DNA from: Marivirga harenae
GTDB lineage: Bacteria > Bacteroidota > Bacteroidia > Cytophagales > Cyclobacteriaceae
Assembly (NCBI RefSeq): GCF_030534335.1
Contig: NZ_CP130565.1
Location: forward strand, 1,075,501-1,139,500
Length of the DNA: 64,000 nt
Direction: 5' to 3'
Position numbers and translations under genes: made by a program. The notes under the pieces were generated by a model. It did no database searches, had not been told where the DNA came from, and was given only the letters and a program-made list of their open reading frames with translations. Numbering within the stretch: the first letter of the stretch is position 1; each line of letters begins with the position of its first letter. This document shows, in pieces, positions 16,911 to 25,367 of this stretch.

Positions 16911-17800
16911 GCGAAAAAGAGTCTGCTAGCCCTGTACTAGTTTATGGATTATTAATTCTACTAGCGCTCATTTGGGGAAGTTCTTTTATTCTAATCAAAA
17001 AAGGTCTTTTGGTGTTTTCTGCAGGGGAAGTGGGAGCAATTCGAATATTTTCTGCCGCCTTAGTGCTATTGCCTTTGTCCCTACCGAAACTTAAATCCTT
17101 AAATAAAAGACAATGGAAATGGTTGTTTATTTCCGGTATGGTGGGAAGTTTTGGCCCAGCATTTCTTTTTGCCTATGCTCAAACACAATTAGAAAGTGGA
17201 ATTACAGGAGTTCTGAATGCCTTAACTCCAATTTTTGCGCTTTTAGTTGGGGTGATTTTCTTTAAAGGCAGTTTAAAATTACGCGATAGCTTGGGTATTG
17301 CAATGGGCTTTGGCGGAACCATAGTTTTGATAGTTGCTGGTTCAGGTGGTGAACTGGGCAATTTCAACTTTTATGCCATATTCGTGATTTTAGCCACGCT
17401 ATGTTATGGTTTTAATTTAAATATAATTAAGACTCAATTTAGTGTGTTGACACCACGGATGATCACAAGTATCTCTTTGGTGCTAATCGCTCCTTTAGCA
17501 GGCGGGTATTTGTTTGGATCCAGTGATTTTGTGTCGAAAATGCAATATGAAGACGGTGCATGGAGAGCATTGCTTTACATTACTATTCTAGGAGTAATAG
17601 GAACCGCCTTTGCACTGATTTTATTTAACCGACTAGTTAAACTGACTTCGCCTGTCTTCACCAGTTTCGTAACTTACTTGATTCCTGTCGTTGCCATAAT
17701 CTGGGGACTATTAGATGGAGAAATTTTGGTATTTGGTCATTACATTGGAATTGTACTTATTATATTGGGAGTTGCCTTTGCGAATCGCCCCAAAAAATAA
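16907..17800 (+). CDS. DMT-superfamily transporter (two EamA domains)
   Basis: 297 residues with ten predicted membrane helices in two repeated EamA units. The first unit opens LLALIWGSSFILIKKGL and contains LTPIFALLVGVIFFKGSL; the second contains TSPVFTSFVTYLIPVVAIIW. These are drug/metabolite exporters; the substrate cannot be read from sequence. It overlaps dusB by 4 bp and ends before a 147-bp gap with a promoter. Confidence 0.92.
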   Translation: MSEKESASPVLVYGLLILLALIWGSSFILIKKGLLVFSAGEVGAIRIFSAALVLLPLSLPKLKSLNKRQWKWLFISGMVGSFGPAFLFAYAQTQLESGITGVLNALTPIFALLVGVIFFKGSLKLRDSLGIAMGFGGTIVLIVAGSGGELGNFNFYAIFVILATLCYGFNLNIIKTQFSVLTPRMITSISLVLIAPLAGGYLFGSSDFVSKMQYEDGAWRALLYITILGVIGTAFALILFNRLVKLTSPVFTSFVTYLIPVVAIIWGLLDGEILVFGHYIGIVLIILGVAFANRPKK

Positions 17801-17890
17801 TATTTGGATAATTCTAACATTACTAAAATAATACATCGATAATTATTCGCTTCACACCGAAATAATAGCTGATTTATTCATTAAATAGTT

Positions 17891-17919
17891 TTTGTTTTCA
17901 CGGAAAGCATTTATTTTTG
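17891..17919 (+). promoter_or_regulatory. Bacteroidota-type promoter before the DksA-like gene
   Basis: TTTG (17891-17894), 17 bp, then TATTTTTG (17912-17919), matching TTTG / TAnnTTTG. The start codon is 28 bp further on. Confidence 0.65.
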
Positions 17920-17947
17920 CCGCAATTAAAACTAATCTATACATGTT

Positions 17948-18334
17948 ATGAGTGATAATGAGAAAACCCGATATAGTGCAGATGAGCTTAATGAATTTGA
18001 ACAATTAATCACCAGCAAATTAGATAAAGCTAAAGAAGAATTAAGATACATTAAATCTACCATTACCCGTTCCGATGATTCTGGAACCGATGGCACGTCT
18101 GGAAATGTAAAAGTGTTGGAAGATGGCGCAGACACCATGGAAAAAGAAAGTATGAACCAGTTGGCAGCTCGTCAGCAGAAATTTATCACTAACTTAGAAA
18201 ATGCCTTAGTAAGAATAAAAAATGGTACTTATGGGATTTGTTCAGTAACAGGTAAATTAATTTCTAAAGAAAGGTTAAGAGCTGTTCCACATACTACACA
18301 ATCTATAGAGGCAAAGTTAGCTCAGGATAATTAA
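17948..18334 (+). CDS. DksA/TraR-like protein with one-cysteine finger
   Basis: 128 residues. The N-terminal half is a coiled coil (LNEFEQLITSKLDKAKEELR, then MEKESMNQLAARQQKFI), as in DksA. The finger region reads YGICSVTGKLISKERLRAVP: one Cys remains where DksA has four, so zinc binding is unlikely. This degenerate form is usual in Bacteroidota. DksA proteins reach the RNA polymerase secondary channel; here such a role is inferred from fold only. It shares one base with scpB (TAATG), indicating coupling. Confidence 0.85.
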   Translation: MSDNEKTRYSADELNEFEQLITSKLDKAKEELRYIKSTITRSDDSGTDGTSGNVKVLEDGADTMEKESMNQLAARQQKFITNLENALVRIKNGTYGICSVTGKLISKERLRAVPHTTQSIEAKLAQDN

Positions 18335-18897
18335 TGGATTTTCTGCTCAACCATATTGAGGCATTGATTTTCTGTGCAACTTCTCCTTTGAAGTTACAAG
18401 AAATTCAAAAATGCTTATCTGAAATGTTTGAAGCAGATATTCCTAAAGAAGATATTGAAGATGCAGTTCAGAAGATTCTTAAAAAATATGAAGCTGACGA
18501 ATACTCTTTTCAAGTAGAAAATATAGGGGGCGGATATCAGTTTATGACTAAGCCTGCTTATCAAGCCAGTATCGGCATCATGCTGAAACAACAATCAAAG
18601 AAGAGACTATCTACTTCCGCGCTAGAGACTCTTTCCATTATTGCCTACAAGCAACCTATTACTAAAGGCGAGATGGAACAAATCAGAGGTGTGAACTGCG
18701 ACTACACAGTTCAAAAGCTTTTGGAAAAAGAATTGGTTGAAATAAAAGGCAAAGCAGATGCAATTGGGAGACCCATATTATATGGTACCAGCCAAAATTT
18801 CATGGAATATTTCGGCATCAATGATTTGAAAGATTTGCCTACACCGAAGGACTTTTCCCAAGACGAAAACCAAATAGGAAAAGAAAACGAGGATTAG
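18334..18897 (+). CDS. scpB: segregation and condensation protein B
   Basis: 187 residues. ScpB is the winged-helix subunit of the SMC-ScpAB condensin that compacts and segregates the chromosome. Recognised from the opening HIEALIFCATSPLKLQEIQK and the core ALETLSIIAYKQPITKGEME followed by IRGVNCDYTVQKLLEKELVE. The C-terminal 25 residues are acidic and variable. The start overlaps the DksA-like stop codon. scpA is not in the window. Confidence 0.95.
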   Translation: MDFLLNHIEALIFCATSPLKLQEIQKCLSEMFEADIPKEDIEDAVQKILKKYEADEYSFQVENIGGGYQFMTKPAYQASIGIMLKQQSKKRLSTSALETLSIIAYKQPITKGEMEQIRGVNCDYTVQKLLEKELVEIKGKADAIGRPILYGTSQNFMEYFGINDLKDLPTPKDFSQDENQIGKENED

Positions 18898-18970
18898 TCA
18901 GAATAGAAGCGTAGTTTTGTACTTGAAATAATGACAGACTTAAGTACGTCTGCGTAAAAATTTCTTCCCT

Positions 18971-19831
18971 ATGCAAAATAAGAAGTCCCCAAAAGGCCAG
19001 AAACCACAAAGACCCTCAAAATCCCATCAGGTTAAGAAGTTTTCCAACCAAAGAAAAGCGGAAACTCCTGAATATGACATTAAAAAATTAAAGTCAGCGG
19101 AAGTAAAAGAAAAGGAGCTCAAAGAAGGCATTCGATTAAATAAATATATTGCAAATGCTGGTATTTGCTCTAGAAGGGAGGCCGACAAACATATAGCTGA
19201 CGGAAAAGTAAAAGTTAACAACAAGCTAGTAAAAGAATTGGGCTTTAAAGTGAAGCCAACGGATGATGTGGCTTTTGAGGGAAAACCGATCAAAAGGGAA
19301 AAACTTGTTTACGTATTGCTTAATAAGCCAAAGGGCTTTATTACCACTATGGATGATCCTAAAGGCAGAAAAACAGTAATGGATTTGATTTCAGCAGCAG
19401 GTGATGAGAGAATCTATCCTGTTGGTCGATTAGATCGAAATACAACGGGCCTTTTACTTTTCACAAACGATGGAGAACTGGTCAAAAAGCTCACGCACCC
19501 AAAACATAAAGTCAAAAAAATCTACCAAGTTGAGTTAGATAAACCCATTACTGAAGTAGATTTCCTGAAAATTCAGGAAGGGATTACTTTGGAGGACGGA
19601 GAGGTGAAAGTTGATAATCTTGCCCTGCTTACCCCGGATGCCCAAAGCCTTGGTATGGAAATCAGGATGGGACGTAATCGTATTGTGAGAAGGACATTTG
19701 AACATTTAGGTTATGAAGTAGTCAAATTAGACAGAACCACCTTCGCAGGATTGACCAAAAAGGATTTAGCAAGAGGTAAATGGAGATTTTTAAAAGAGAA
19801 AGAAGTTATTAATTTGAAGCATTTGAGGTAA
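18971..19831 (+). CDS. rRNA pseudouridine synthase, RsuA/RluB/E/F family
   Basis: 286 residues. A lysine-rich, probably disordered N-terminus (1-50) precedes an S4 RNA-binding domain (IRLNKYIANAGICSRREADK, 54-73) and the catalytic domain with GRLDRNTTGLLLFTNDG, where Asp155 is the catalytic aspartate. The C-terminal motif MGRNRIVRRTFEHLGYEV is typical of the RluB/RsuA branch. It isomerises a uridine in rRNA; RluB-like specificity is likely but not certain. It lies 73 bp after scpB. Confidence 0.93.
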   Translation: MQNKKSPKGQKPQRPSKSHQVKKFSNQRKAETPEYDIKKLKSAEVKEKELKEGIRLNKYIANAGICSRREADKHIADGKVKVNNKLVKELGFKVKPTDDVAFEGKPIKREKLVYVLLNKPKGFITTMDDPKGRKTVMDLISAAGDERIYPVGRLDRNTTGLLLFTNDGELVKKLTHPKHKVKKIYQVELDKPITEVDFLKIQEGITLEDGEVKVDNLALLTPDAQSLGMEIRMGRNRIVRRTFEHLGYEVVKLDRTTFAGLTKKDLARGKWRFLKEKEVINLKHLR

Positions 19832-19881
19832 CAGAATTATTTTAATACTTTTAGGATGAAACCTTAAATCAACCTTTTTGA

Positions 19882-21117
19882 ATGCGTTCATTTCCATTTC
19901 ATCTATCCGTATTTTTTCTATATATATTTACCACACTCTTTAATGGGGGTTGTAATTCGCCAATAGAAGAAAAAGATAACGATTATTATTATCAGCTTGA
20001 AGAGGCTAATGATTCAAAACAAAAATGTAACCTCATTTTATCGGATACATTAAAATTTGAACTGGGTTCTCAAATCAGCCCTTTGATGATGAACGGGAGA
20101 TTGTATAGTGAAAACGACCAGCATTATCTTTCCTTTTTCAGCAATGGAACACAAGCGTTTAACCTTTTTCCCATAAATACTGATCAAGCAAAATCCATTT
20201 CAATTCCAATTGAAAAAGAAGGCCCCGAAGGAATATCTCATGTAGATGACTTCTTTATTCAAAGCTTAGATTCCATTTTTATTTTATCAGGTAGAATGAA
20301 TCAGAAGATGATTTACTTGATAAACCAAAGTGGTGAATTACGCAGTAAATGGGATTTAAATAAACATTTACCTGATAAATATAAAGAGTATTGGTTTGGG
20401 CATGAATCAGAGATTGGGCACTACAGGATGCATTTTACAACTGAAAAAAACGAACTATATTTTTACCTCTATAAAGGTTTGATGATTGAAATGGAAACGC
20501 AAGCCACATTTACACAAATCGCCTTTAACTTAGAAAATAACAAAACCCGGAAATTCGGTAAATTACCCACTGAATTTAAAGAAAAGTCATTTTACCCGAT
20601 GTTCGGAATGGGTGGTATATTTACTTCCAATAAGATCATCAATTTTTATCCTAGCTTAAATGACTTAGTACTCTATGATTCAGACTCATTAAAATTAATC
20701 AAAGCCTTACACTTGAAAAGCAAGTATTCCAATAATTTAGTCGTTGGAGCTGAAGAAATTGGCTATGACCCACCTCTTGAGCAGGAAAGAGATTTTCTTA
20801 CAGAAAGTGATTTTTATACGCATATGCTTGCCAATAGTACTGGTGATTATGTTTATAGATTTATAAAACTAGGTCAAAGTGCTAAAACTTTAGATGGCGA
20901 AAATAGAGACCCGCTCGATTTAAATTTCTCTGTTCAAATCTTAGATGAGGATTTAAATTTAATTCTTGAAAAAGACTTTTCCGACTCAGAAGCTATGTTT
21001 TTCTTGGAATCCTTCGCAATAGATAATAAACTATATATAAGTTATAACAATCCTTTAAATCCAAATTTCAGTGAAAATCATAGACAATATTATGTTTATG
21101 AAATCGTCTGTGAATAA
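19882..21117 (+). CDS. DUF4221-family lipoprotein
   Basis: 411 residues. The signal peptide ends in NGGC with Cys24 as the lipidation site. The body is a likely beta-propeller of the DUF4221 type common in Cyclobacteriaceae-like bacteria: SISIPIEKEGPEGISHVDDF-like strands and repeated 'F.D..LYISY'-type motifs. No catalytic motif is seen. It overlaps the next secreted-protein gene by 20 bp, so the two are probably made together as envelope proteins. Function unknown. Confidence 0.75.
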   Translation: MRSFPFHLSVFFLYIFTTLFNGGCNSPIEEKDNDYYYQLEEANDSKQKCNLILSDTLKFELGSQISPLMMNGRLYSENDQHYLSFFSNGTQAFNLFPINTDQAKSISIPIEKEGPEGISHVDDFFIQSLDSIFILSGRMNQKMIYLINQSGELRSKWDLNKHLPDKYKEYWFGHESEIGHYRMHFTTEKNELYFYLYKGLMIEMETQATFTQIAFNLENNKTRKFGKLPTEFKEKSFYPMFGMGGIFTSNKIINFYPSLNDLVLYDSDSLKLIKALHLKSKYSNNLVVGAEEIGYDPPLEQERDFLTESDFYTHMLANSTGDYVYRFIKLGQSAKTLDGENRDPLDLNFSVQILDEDLNLILEKDFSDSEAMFFLESFAIDNKLYISYNNPLNPNFSENHRQYYVYEIVCE

Positions 21118-22024
21118 AACATCGATTTCTAAGACACTTGCATTTGTAACTTTCTGTTTTGGGTCTGCATTTGTTCAAAATGTTACTGGACAACATGGGC
21201 TGAAAGAGCATCATTATTACTCCAATTACAATGAAAGTATTCACAATCTAATTCCCCTTAAAAGTGGTTATAAGATAGCTTATGCAGCACAAGAGAAAAC
21301 TGAAGCCCCAATATTAAGACTATTAAATGCTGAAAACTTAATTATTGATAGTTTGAATAAAGAAGTCTATTTTCATGACATTATTACCTTAAAAAATCAC
21401 ATATTACTGACCTCAATTTCTGATTCCTATCTAATTCCATTCACTAATTCCGGATTTAAAGAGGATAGTATTAAAAAAGCAGAAGTTGAAAGAGGTGATT
21501 TTGAAAAAATACTAATATGGAAAGATAAAAAATTTGGTTGGGAAGAAAATAGGGAAGGTAGGAAGTATATTGGAAGCCAACTCAAACATGAGGGAAAGGT
21601 ATTGATTGAAGAAATACCAAAAAAAATCAGAAATAACAAAGACAACCCAACCGATATCCAACGACATCTTAATCAAAAACAATATTATGTAAATGGTCAG
21701 TTTGCCATTGTCTGGTTTAAATCCCAAAAAGTTTATTTTCTAAACCCTAAAACTGAAGAGGTAAGCCACTATGATTTCCCTGAAAATGAGGATGGTGTTT
21801 GGTACTATTTTCCCGATACAGCTAAAGGAAAACATTATTTAGTGAAAGAAAACAACAAAAATAAATTTGAGCTTTATGGCTTTTATTTAGGTTCAGGAGT
21901 TAAAAAATTATTCGATCTAGCTCATTTTCCAGTTGCTATTTATGATGAATCTGTACTATACAAGGAATCAGATGAGAATGATAATCAAACACATTATTTA
22001 AAGCCCTTTAAAGCTTATTATTGA
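21098..22024 (+). CDS. secreted protein of unknown function
   Basis: I use the ATG at 21098 (MKSSVNKTSISKTLAFVTFC), which gives a signal peptide ending NVTGQ; upstream GTG (21071) and ATG (21092) codons would only lengthen the N-terminus. The remaining roughly 280 residues are beta-rich and charged, with no family I recognise. It overlaps the DUF4221 lipoprotein gene by 20 bp. The two proteins share a similar layout of short strands and may be related propellers, which is a weak inference. Confidence 0.65.
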   Translation: MKSSVNKTSISKTLAFVTFCFGSAFVQNVTGQHGLKEHHYYSNYNESIHNLIPLKSGYKIAYAAQEKTEAPILRLLNAENLIIDSLNKEVYFHDIITLKNHILLTSISDSYLIPFTNSGFKEDSIKKAEVERGDFEKILIWKDKKFGWEENREGRKYIGSQLKHEGKVLIEEIPKKIRNNKDNPTDIQRHLNQKQYYVNGQFAIVWFKSQKVYFLNPKTEEVSHYDFPENEDGVWYYFPDTAKGKHYLVKENNKNKFELYGFYLGSGVKKLFDLAHFPVAIYDESVLYKESDENDNQTHYLKPFKAYY

Positions 22025-22057
22025 AATTAAATAGAGGACAAAACTCGCACAAAGCTC

Positions 22058-22120
22058 CAAGCGGACGCTTGAACCAGAAGCCATGATGAATCATACTGCA
22101 ATTGCGCAAGCGTCCGCTTG
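22058..22120. repeat. REP-like inverted repeat
   Basis: CAAGCGGACGCTTG (22058-22071) and its exact reverse complement CAAGCGTCCGCTTG (22107-22120) flank 35 bp; each arm is itself nearly palindromic. Just beyond, CCCCCTTTGGGGG (22172-22184) forms another hairpin before the kinase stop. REP-type structures like this may act as bidirectional terminators between the converging genes. Confidence 0.7.
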
Positions 22121-22192
22121 TGCTTTTATCGTAGAAAATTAGAGATTAAAAAAAGTAAATCTGTGCGTCTTCCCCCTTTGGGGGCAAGGGGG

Positions 22193-23614
22193 CTAATCAT
22201 CTAGCTTCACCCCAGCATTTTCGATGATTACCTTAAAAATACTGCCTTTTCCCAGTTCGGAAACTAAAGTGATGCGAGCACTGATTTTTTCTAGTGCTTG
22301 TTGGACAATGAACAAGCCGAGACCAGACCCTTCAGCCTCACTTGTGGCCCTATAAAACATATCAAACACCTTATGCTGGCTTTCAGCTGCAATACCTATA
22401 CCATTATCCTCAACGGAAATATGAACGTCCCTATCCACTTTCTCGAAACGTATTGCAATAAATTGATCAGGTTTTTTTGCGTCATGATATTTTACCGCAT
22501 TAGAAATTAAGTTACCCAATACTACCTTCAGCTGATAATAATCAGTTCTTAAAGTGTGGTGAATTTGTTCATCGTAATCTAAACGGATGCTATCTGCACC
22601 TTGATTAAATTTAACATCTGTAATTATATCTTCAACCATTTCACCTAGTCTAAAGGTTTTTAGGTTTATCTCTGTTTTGATATTGCGTGAGTAATTGAGA
22701 ATATCACCGAAAATATGATCCAACTTTTTTACTCGCTCTTCCATCATTTTGACATATTGCTGCCCTGATTCTTCTTTAATATCGTGCTTAGCAATATTAA
22801 TTAACCCTAGTAGGGAGGCCACAGGGGCTCGCAAATCGTGAGAGGTGCTATAAAGAAAACTATCCAATTCCCGGTTGGTTTTTTCCAAGGCTGAACGTTC
22901 TTCTTCTAATAACCATATGATCATTCCAATTCCTATAAATGAAAGAAGTAAAAAATCTATAACTCCCAATGTAGTATTTACCTCCAAAATGAAATTCTCC
23001 TCAAAAATCATATACGCTCCGCCAAGAGCATAATTTAAATTCTCGAAACCATAAAGTAGAAAGGAAATCCATAATAATTTTTTACCCACGGCACTATCCC
23101 TTCTTCCAATTCTCATAATCTGAACCCCGGCAAAAATAAATGCAATTCCAACGATTAAAGACTTAATGGTAAAGGGAACAATCAGAGAAAAAATATAGCC
23201 TCCCTCTTCCTCCAATAAGTAGAAAAGTGAGCTAATCAGCGCTATAAATATCACCAAGACGTACAGAATATACTCTTGCTTTAAACTCAAAGATTTTTTT
23301 TGAATAAGGTGATATGTCCCTTGCAACAGCCAAACGACATGCATCAGACCAGCAATTTGGAAAAGAAAAGTAAAGATATTCTGCCAGAATGGTCCAATAT
23401 TTTCGTTTTTCGCGCAAAAAAGTGTCAATAAGGAAAAGAGGACAAATGAGGCAAAAGCCACCCAACTATAAGACCAGAGTTGTAAATGCTTTCTTTGATA
23501 TAAATTAAAAAAGTACCATAAAATCAAGGCAAGCCCGATTCCCCAAAGTGCTTGTCCTGAATAACTTACAAGTATATTTTCGAAATACTGTTTGAATAAA
23601 GATTGATCAATCAA
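22193..23614 (-). CDS. membrane sensor histidine kinase with seven-helix N-terminus
   Basis: 473 residues. Seven hydrophobic segments fill residues 20-237, then a short linker leads to HisKA with the phosphorylatable His259 in FLYSTSHDLRAPVASLLG. The ATPase domain has the N-box VLGNLISNAVKYHD, G1 DNGIGIA and G2 GSGLGLFIVQ. No periplasmic sensor loop is large, so the stimulus is probably sensed in or at the membrane. No response regulator is adjacent, making it an orphan kinase. It ends right beside the REP-like repeat. Confidence 0.93.
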   Translation of the reverse strand: MIDQSLFKQYFENILVSYSGQALWGIGLALILWYFFNLYQRKHLQLWSYSWVAFASFVLFSLLTLFCAKNENIGPFWQNIFTFLFQIAGLMHVVWLLQGTYHLIQKKSLSLKQEYILYVLVIFIALISSLFYLLEEEGGYIFSLIVPFTIKSLIVGIAFIFAGVQIMRIGRRDSAVGKKLLWISFLLYGFENLNYALGGAYMIFEENFILEVNTTLGVIDFLLLSFIGIGMIIWLLEEERSALEKTNRELDSFLYSTSHDLRAPVASLLGLINIAKHDIKEESGQQYVKMMEERVKKLDHIFGDILNYSRNIKTEINLKTFRLGEMVEDIITDVKFNQGADSIRLDYDEQIHHTLRTDYYQLKVVLGNLISNAVKYHDAKKPDQFIAIRFEKVDRDVHISVEDNGIGIAAESQHKVFDMFYRATSEAEGSGLGLFIVQQALEKISARITLVSELGKGSIFKVIIENAGVKLDD

Positions 23615-23824
23615 TGAATAAATGTTTTATATTTACTAAAGTAACAATTATAATCTAACATAATAAACAAAAGCTTATCTGTATTGATTTTAAATTATTA
23701 CAAAAATAGTATGTATGCATACTATTTTTAAACTCAACTATTATTTTTAAATTTCAAGTGTAAGCTTAGACAGAAAATTAATGAAAAATGGGACTCATAG
23801 ACAACCACATACAGAACATAAAAA

Positions 23825-23850
23825 AAGCCTTGCTTTTGAGAGCAAGGCTT
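23825..23850 (-). terminator. intrinsic terminator of tRNA-Phe
   Basis: AAGCCTTGCT (23825-23834) pairs perfectly with AGCAAGGCTT (23841-23850) around a 6-base loop. On the minus strand it abuts the tRNA 3' end and runs into a T-tract. Confidence 0.9.
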
Positions 23851-23851
23851 G

Positions 23852-23924
23852 TGGTGCTGAGTGGATTCGAACCACCGACTCACGGATTTTCAGTCCGATG
23901 CTCTACCAACTGAGCTACAGCACC
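23852..23924 (-). tRNA. tRNA-Phe (GAA)
   Basis: The minus strand folds into a 73-nt cloverleaf. Acceptor GGTGCTG pairs with CAGCACC, the D-arm contains AGCTCAGTTGGTAGAGC, the anticodon loop is CTGAAAA (anticodon GAA), and the T-arm contains GGTTCGAATCC. The 3' CCA is not encoded, so it must be added by CCA-adding enzyme. A promoter lies upstream and a strong terminator directly downstream, so it is a single-gene transcript. Confidence 0.97.
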
Positions 23925-23938
23925 GTGATTGAGTGGTG

Positions 23939-23968
23939 CAAAAGTAGGTGAAATATTTATCCTGCAAA
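23939..23968 (-). promoter_or_regulatory. tRNA-Phe promoter
   Basis: On the minus strand, TTTG (23968-23965), 18 bp, then TACTTTTG (23946-23939), an excellent fit to the Bacteroidota -33/-7 consensus. The tRNA begins 14 bp further on. Confidence 0.8.
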
Positions 23969-24019
23969 AGGATTTTAAAAAAAATATAATAAAAAATTTT
24001 CAACGATTAAGATAAAACT

Positions 24020-25333
24020 ATGGAATACATCTCGCAAATCGCTTTCTTACTGGTACTTGCGGTAGCAGGTTACTTTCTTGCACAAAGAATAGGAAGCATC
24101 AAAAATAATATCAATCTCGGTAAAGATGTTGATAGAAGTGACAATAAAGGCCAACGATGGAAAAACACCTTACTTATCGCTTTCGGTCAAAAGAAAATGT
24201 TCAAAAAGTTGATCCCTGCCATTCTACACTTGATGATTTACGTAGGCTTTTTAGTGATCAACTTGGAAGTTTTAGAATTTATCATTGATGGAATCGCGGG
24301 AACGCATAGAATTTTCGCCCCCTTTTTGGGAGATGCATACACCATAGCTATCAATGTTTTTGAATTCCTAGCTGTCCTTGTATTAGTTTCTTGTGTGGCT
24401 TTCCTTCTCAGGAGAAATGCTTTGAGCGTGCCCAGATTAAGATCATTGAAAGGATGGCCTAAGCTAGACGGGAATTTAATTTTGGTGATAGAAATCATTT
24501 TGATGTTCGCGATTCTATCCATGAATGCTACTGACCAGCTTTTACAAGGAAAAGATGATCATTATATCCAAACAGGAAGTTTCTTCTTTAGTAGCTTTTT
24601 AACCCCGTTATTCGAAGGAATGAGTGTGGATGCTCTAATATTCACAGAGAGATTCGCATGGTGGTTCCACATCATTGGGATTTTAGCTTTTGCAGTATAT
24701 GTAACCTACTCGAAGCACTTGCACATATTTATGGCCTTCCCCAATACTTATTTTGCCAGAATCACTCCTCAAGGGAAAATGAACAATATGGATGAAGTAA
24801 CTACTGAAGTAAAAAGCATGCTGGGTATGGATGCCGGTGATCCCCCCGCAGAAGTTGCCAGATTAGGCGCAAAAGATGCAACAGACCTCACTTGGGTCAA
24901 TCTAATGAACTCTTATGCTTGTACTGAATGTGGTAGATGTACAGCTGAATGTCCGGCTAACATTACTGGGAAAAAACTTTCCCCACGCAAAATTATGATG
25001 GATACCAGAGATCGGATCACTGAGATTGGGGACAATATTAAAGCGGGAAAAGAAGCCGAATCAGGCAGTTCTTTGTTTAGCGATGATTACATATCAGCAG
25101 AAGAATTAAACGCCTGTACAAGCTGTAATGCTTGCGTAGAAGCATGCCCTATCAACATCAATCCGTTGGATATCATTTTACAGGGAAGAAGATATATGGC
25201 CATGGAAGAAAGCAGTTCACCGCAATCATGGAATGCAATGTTCCAAAATGTGGAGACTAGCTTTGCACCTTGGAAATTCCCGCCAACTGACCGTTTCAAA
25301 TGGGCAGATAAACTAAAAGAAGAAGAGAAATAA
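24020..25333 (+). CDS. membrane iron-sulfur oxidoreductase (HdrDE/NarI-like plus two 4Fe-4S clusters)
   Basis: 437 residues. About five membrane helices (residues 3-235) resemble heterodisulfide-reductase-E/NarI type subunits. Then follow two 4Fe-4S sites: CTECGRCTAECP (301-312) and CTSCNACVEACPI (366-378). Histidines within the helices (for example WWFHIIG, HLHIFM) could ligate heme b. Together with the CCG-domain protein encoded 34 bp downstream it would form an HdrDE-like complex passing electrons between the membrane quinone pool and a soluble donor or acceptor. The partner substrate is unknown. Confidence 0.88.
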   Translation: MEYISQIAFLLVLAVAGYFLAQRIGSIKNNINLGKDVDRSDNKGQRWKNTLLIAFGQKKMFKKLIPAILHLMIYVGFLVINLEVLEFIIDGIAGTHRIFAPFLGDAYTIAINVFEFLAVLVLVSCVAFLLRRNALSVPRLRSLKGWPKLDGNLILVIEIILMFAILSMNATDQLLQGKDDHYIQTGSFFFSSFLTPLFEGMSVDALIFTERFAWWFHIIGILAFAVYVTYSKHLHIFMAFPNTYFARITPQGKMNNMDEVTTEVKSMLGMDAGDPPAEVARLGAKDATDLTWVNLMNSYACTECGRCTAECPANITGKKLSPRKIMMDTRDRITEIGDNIKAGKEAESGSSLFSDDYISAEELNACTSCNACVEACPININPLDIILQGRRYMAMEESSSPQSWNAMFQNVETSFAPWKFPPTDRFKWADKLKEEEK

Positions 25334-25367
25334 ATTTTAGGTAACGAAAATTATAAATCAAGATATT

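Noticed and set aside
17948-18334. The DksA-like protein as a newly broken zinc finger
   Set aside because: The one-cysteine finger is the usual state of this family in Bacteroidota, so it is not a recent lesion.
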